This document shows positions 6,715 to 9,159 of a DNA stretch of 9,159 nucleotides, in pieces. The position numbers and the translations under genes are program-made. The DNA lies in NCBI GenBank assembly GCA_002421565.1, contig DIKC01000174.1, positions 1 to 9,159 on the forward strand, written 5' to 3'. Origin of the DNA: Desulfobulbaceae bacterium UBA5628 (GTDB lineage: Bacteria; Desulfobacterota; Desulfobulbia; Desulfobulbales; Desulfurivibrionaceae). Under the pieces are notes generated by a model, which made no database searches, had not been told where the DNA came from, and was given only the letters and a program-made list of their open reading frames with translations. Within the stretch, counting starts at the first letter, position 1. Every line of letters starts with the position of its first letter.

Positions 6715-8310
6715 TTACGACAGGGCCGGCAGATCCAGAATCATTGCTTCGTTGATATGCTCCAAGGCCTGCACCTTCTGCAACAACTCCTTGCTGACCA
6801 GGGTATCGGTATTGAGCAGGATCACGTTGCGATTGGATTCCTGCTCGCGGCCCACGGTCATCCGGGCGATATTGATCCCGGCCTCGCCGAGGGTGATCCC
6901 CAGGCGGCCGATTACCCCCGGCACGTCGTTGTTGTGAACAAAAAGCATGGGGCCGCTGGGCAGGGCCTCCAGCCGGAAGGTGTTGAACCTTACCAGGCGC
7001 GGTTCCTTGCGGCCGAAAACAGTGCCTGCCAGGACGTTTTCCCCGGCGCTGGTCTTGACCTTGACCACCAGCAGATTCAAGAAATCATCGGACTGATCGG
7101 TCTTGGATTCCACCACCCGAATGCCGCGTTCCTTGGCCACCAGGGGGGCATTGACGTAGTTGACCGCATCCTTCAAAATCGGGGTGAACAGCCCCTTGAG
7201 CAGGGCCACGGTAATCGGGCTGGTGGTGGTTTCGGCGAGATCGCCGCAGTATTCAATGTTGATTTCCTCCACCCCGCCCTTGGCGATCTGCATGTGCATG
7301 GCGCCCATCATTTCGGCCAGATTCAGGTAGGGGCCGACCTGGGCCATCACCTCGCCGCTGACCGACGGCACGTTGACCGCATTGACCACGCTGCCGTGGA
7401 GGAGGTAATTGGCGATCTGCTCGGCAATGGCCACGGCCACGTTTTCCTGGGCCTCGGCGGTGGAGGCGCCCAGGTGGGGGGTGCAGATGAAGTTGTCCAG
7501 GGAGAGCAGGGGGCAATTTTCCTGGGTGGTGGGCTCGACTTCGAAGACATCCAAGCCCGCGCCCCGGATGGTCCCGCTTTTCAGGGCCTCGTAGAGGGCG
7601 GCTTCGTCCACCACCCCGCCCCGGGCGCAATCCACGAACAGGGCTTCCTTTTTCATCAGCTTGAACTGGGCCGCCCCGACCAGATGCTTGGTGTCCGGGG
7701 TGAGGGGAACATGGACCGAAATATAATCGGCCCGGCGGCAGAGTTCGTCCAAGCCGACCAGTTCCGCCCCGATTTTCTCCACCTGCTCCTTGGGCATATG
7801 GGGATCATAGGCGATGACCTTCATCCGCAACCCCTGGGCCCGTTCGGCGAAAATCCGGCCGATCCGGCCGATTCCCACGATCCCGACCGTCTTGCCGGTC
7901 ACCTCGTGGCCCTGGAATTTCTTTTTCTCCCACTTGCCTTCCTTCATCGAGGCGGTGGCCTGGGGAATATTGCGGGTAAGGGCCATAATCATGGCAATGG
8001 CGTGTTCGGCGGCGGTGGTGGCGTTGCCGTCCGGGGCGTTCATCACGATGATCCCCTTCTTGCTGGCCGCGGGCACGTCCACGTTGTCGAGGCCGATCCC
8101 GGCCCGGCCCACCACCTTGAGGTTTTCCGCCGCCTCAATGATCTCGGCGGTCACCTTGCTGGCGCTGCGAATCACCAGGCCCTGGTAGGCCGGAATGATC
8201 TTTTTCAATTCCTCCGGGGAAAGCCCGGTGCGTACATCCACTTCCAAACCGGCATCCCGGAGAATCTTTTCGCCCACCGGCGCCAGGTTGTCACTGATCA
8301 GAACCTTCAT
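6715..8310 (-). CDS. serA: D-3-phosphoglycerate dehydrogenase, long form with ACT domain (531 aa)
   Basis: SerA oxidises 3-phosphoglycerate to 3-phosphohydroxypyruvate with NAD, the first step of serine synthesis. Domains in order are: substrate-binding part with RSASKVTAEII (48-58) and GRAGIGLDNVD (68-78); the NAD Rossmann fold with VGIVGIGRIGRIFA (142-155) and YDPH (168-171); catalytic residues R230 (CARGGVVDEAAL), E259 (DVFEVEP) and H279 (TPHLGAST); the ASB intervening domain (about 318-450); and a C-terminal ACT domain (about 455-528, HNNDVPGVIGRLG). This is the type 1 long form found in Bacillus, Mycobacterium and Desulfobacterota. ACT domains commonly bind serine for feedback control; that here is an inference. 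The start is ATG at 8310, with AAGGTGA at 8316-8322; a TTG at 8346 is in frame but less likely. A promoter and a structured leader lie upstream. Confidence 0.97.
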   Translation of the reverse strand: MKVLISDNLAPVGEKILRDAGLEVDVRTGLSPEELKKIIPAYQGLVIRSASKVTAEIIEAAENLKVVGRAGIGLDNVDVPAASKKGIIVMNAPDGNATTAAEHAIAMIMALTRNIPQATASMKEGKWEKKKFQGHEVTGKTVGIVGIGRIGRIFAERAQGLRMKVIAYDPHMPKEQVEKIGAELVGLDELCRRADYISVHVPLTPDTKHLVGAAQFKLMKKEALFVDCARGGVVDEAALYEALKSGTIRGAGLDVFEVEPTTQENCPLLSLDNFICTPHLGASTAEAQENVAVAIAEQIANYLLHGSVVNAVNVPSVSGEVMAQVGPYLNLAEMMGAMHMQIAKGGVEEINIEYCGDLAETTTSPITVALLKGLFTPILKDAVNYVNAPLVAKERGIRVVESKTDQSDDFLNLLVVKVKTSAGENVLAGTVFGRKEPRLVRFNTFRLEALPSGPMLFVHNNDVPGVIGRLGITLGEAGINIARMTVGREQESNRNVILLNTDTLVSKELLQKVQALEHINEAMILDLPALS

Positions 8311-8336
8311 CCGCTTCACCTTGTTGATTGTCTGGT

Positions 8337-8390
8337 CGTAAGGCAAGCCTCGGCAGCGGGTGAAACCGCGATGCCCGGCGGCGGCTTACG
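8337..8390 (-). promoter_or_regulatory. Structured leader segment upstream of serA
   Basis: Outer arms CGTAAG/CTTACG (8337-8342 with 8385-8390) enclose an inner hairpin: GGCAGCGG (8352-8359) pairs with CCGC (8366-8369) and TGCC (8372-8375) across a two-base bulge, with a six-base loop. It lies between the predicted serA promoter and the ribosome binding site. It matches no riboswitch class that I recognise. The fold was read by eye without energy calculation. Confidence 0.35.
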
Positions 8391-8400
8391 TTTCTGGGGG

Positions 8401-8422
8401 TTAAAAGCGGCGAATTTGCCGC
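8401..8422 (-). terminator. Short terminator-like hairpin in the serA leader
   Basis: On the minus strand GCGGC (8422-8418), a 6-base loop, and GCCGC (8411-8407) are followed by TTTTAA. With only five GC pairs and four T residues it is weak as an intrinsic terminator. It lies about 10-30 bases after the predicted serA transcript start, where it could act as an attenuator or as a partial terminator for transcripts arriving from the upstream gene. Confidence 0.3.
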
Positions 8423-8435
8423 CCGAAAAAAAGCG

Positions 8436-8464
8436 AGTATTATGTTGTTGCCAGGTTTTGTCAA
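8436..8464 (-). promoter_or_regulatory. Sigma70-like promoter ahead of serA
   Basis: A perfect TTGACA on the minus strand (8464 to 8459) is followed after 17 bases by AATACT (8441 to 8436, 4 of 6). A second reading, CATAAT, matches better but would leave only 14 bases of spacing. It begins 12 bases beyond the stop of the upstream unrecognised gene, and the predicted leader to the serA ATG is about 120 bases. Confidence 0.6.
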
Positions 8465-8476
8465 GGGCAAAGGCGA

Positions 8477-8914
8477 TTAACGGGGAGCGGCGAAGAGGGC
8501 CGAGAAGTCGGCCGGGCCGTCGTCCTCCGGTTCTTCGTGGTCATTGGTCGGCGGGAGCGGGCGTTGCCGCTTTTGTTGCCATTCTTGGCAGGCCCGCTGC
8601 CACAGCCGGAGCGGGAAGGAGGGGCCGGCAAGGTACGGAAAAAGGGTGGCTTCCATCTCCTTTTGCAATTCTTGCAGCACCTCGGTTTTTTCCCCCTGAT
8701 CGACGAAATGGCGGACTTTAGTGGTGGCAAAGGTCAGATATTCGCCCAGGGAGGCGGCCGCTTCCGGGGCCTCGGCCCGCCACTCCTCGCCAATCGGCAC
8801 CGTGGCCTCGCAACGCAGTTCCAGCAGCCAGCGGTCACCGGCCAGGGGGCGGGAAAGATCAAAGAATGAGACTTCGATCCGGTCGGCTATTTTTTTGCGA
8901 TCAATCAAAATCAT
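8477..8914 (-). CDS. Unrecognised soluble protein (145 aa)
   Basis: I do not recognise this family. The N-terminal half alternates charged and hydrophobic residues (RIEVSFFDL, DRWLLELRCEATVPI) in a way that suggests beta-strands. Residues from about 48 to 112 look helical (PEAAASLGEYLTFATTKVRH, EKTEVLQELQKEMEATLFPY, LRLWQRACQEWQQKRQR), and the last 30 residues form a proline- and acid-rich tail (HEEPEDDGPADF) that is probably disordered. There is no signal peptide, membrane segment or metal-binding cluster. The start is ATG at 8914, just downstream of an in-frame stop, so the N-terminus cannot be much longer; no clear Shine-Dalgarno is visible. It is divergent from cysS and lies upstream of serA. 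Coding status is supported by codon usage like its neighbours and by the lack of a better reading on either strand. Confidence 0.7.
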   Translation of the reverse strand: MILIDRKKIADRIEVSFFDLSRPLAGDRWLLELRCEATVPIGEEWRAEAPEAAASLGEYLTFATTKVRHFVDQGEKTEVLQELQKEMEATLFPYLAGPSFPLRLWQRACQEWQQKRQRPLPPTNDHEEPEDDGPADFSALFAAPR

Positions 8915-8960
8915 AACAAGAGAATCCGAGATTTACAGAGAGGTTTGCGCCGCCCCTTGC

Positions 8961-8989
8961 TTGCCCGGTGGCGGCAAACCGGGTATATA
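8961..8989 (+). promoter_or_regulatory. Possible cysS promoter in the divergent intergenic region
   Basis: On the plus strand TTGCCC (8961-8966) is followed after 17 bases by TATATA (8984-8989). TATATA is self-complementary, and on the minus strand it is preceded by TGG, giving an extended -10 that could serve the divergent gene. Overlapping inverted repeats TTGCC/GGCAA (8961-8965, 8973-8977) and CCCGGT/ACCGGG (8964-8969, 8978-8983) fill the spacer and could be an operator or chance GC symmetry. Confidence 0.35.
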
Positions 8990-9033
8990 CCATACTTCGT
9001 TCCCATAATCTCAAAAAATACAGGTAACTCTTC

Positions 9034-9159
9034 ATGCCGATCGTCGTTCACAATACCAAGAGCGGCCGCAAGGAACCGCTGGCCCCCCTGGAACCGGGCC
9101 ATATCAAAATGTATGTCTGCGGGATCACCGCCTATGACTACTGCCATATCGGCCATGCC
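9034..9159 (+). CDS. cysS: Cysteinyl-tRNA synthetase, first 42 codons (3' end outside window)
   Basis: CysRS charges tRNA-Cys with cysteine. The visible N-terminus begins [20 protein letters not shown] and continues through [17 protein letters not shown] (26-42). The VCGITAYD segment contains the first zinc-ligand cysteine (C29), and HIGHA is the class I HIGH motif of the ATP site. The start is ATG at 9034, with AGGT at 9022-9025 eight bases upstream. It is the only plus-strand gene and runs off the right edge. The reading has no stop inside the window. Identification is firm despite the short fragment, because this N-terminal signature is distinctive for CysRS. Confidence 0.95.
   Translation, partial: MPIVVHNTKSGRKEPLAPLEPGHIKMYVCGITAYDYCHIGHA

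Noticed and set aside
6322..8721. A 799-codon open reading frame on the plus strand
   Set aside because: It lies antisense to serA, DUF1844 and the 8477-8914 gene. Its translation is rich in H, G, Q and D with no recognisable domain, as expected for the reverse frame of GC-rich coding DNA. serA on the other strand is unambiguous.
8911..9156. An 81-codon minus-strand frame opposite cysS
   Set aside because: The plus strand encodes the diagnostic CysRS N-terminus with the HIGH motif; the opposite frame spans the divergent promoter gap and has no recognisable features.

Overview
The window reads as a GC-rich chromosomal housekeeping segment from a Gram-negative bacterium, most likely a member of the Desulfobacterota (the former Deltaproteobacteria, perhaps near Desulfobulbales or Desulfuromonadales). 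This rests on a stand-alone CarD/CdnL protein together with an ispE / tRNA-Gln / prs / rplY / pth order that I recall from Geobacter-like genomes, on a DUF1844 gene beside ispE, and on the protein sequences generally. The taxonomic call is an inference. No mobile element, prophage, CRISPR array or transfer signature was seen, and no gene-free stretch exceeds about 210 bases.

Layout. All genes except the last run on the minus strand, so transcription goes from high to low coordinates. From about 8.9 kb downward the order is: an unrecognised 145-residue protein; serA (serine biosynthesis); a DUF1844 protein; ispE (isoprenoid pathway kinase); tRNA-Gln(TTG); prs (PRPP synthesis); rplY (ribosomal protein L25/Ctc); pth (peptidyl-tRNA hydrolase); a CarD-family RNA polymerase regulator; an RluD-type pseudouridine synthase; coaE (dephospho-CoA kinase); and the first 229 codons of rho, cut by the window edge. 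The only plus-strand gene is cysS at the right edge, where 42 codons are visible, divergent from the unrecognised gene.

Expression. Gaps are short (7 to 83 bases) from serA to pth. carD, rluD and coaE are joined by two 4-base stop/start overlaps (GTGA and ATGA). Sigma70-like promoters can be read ahead of serA (TTGACA, 17, AATACT), carD (TTGCCG, 17, TATAGT) and rho (TTGACA, 17, TACATT). A perfect TATAAT with a poor -35 lies at the prs/rplY junction. The segment therefore looks like a long cotranscribed cluster with internal promoters. Many products concern translation or transcription (tRNA-Gln, L25, Pth, RluD, CysRS, CarD, Rho), and others supply core precursors (serine, PRPP, CoA, isoprenoids).

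I did not find an undescribed system. The items most worth a second look are regulatory: the strongly C-rich, G-poor leader of rho, the structured leaders of rplY and serA, the tRNA embedded in the mRNA operon, and the unrecognised gene next to cysS.
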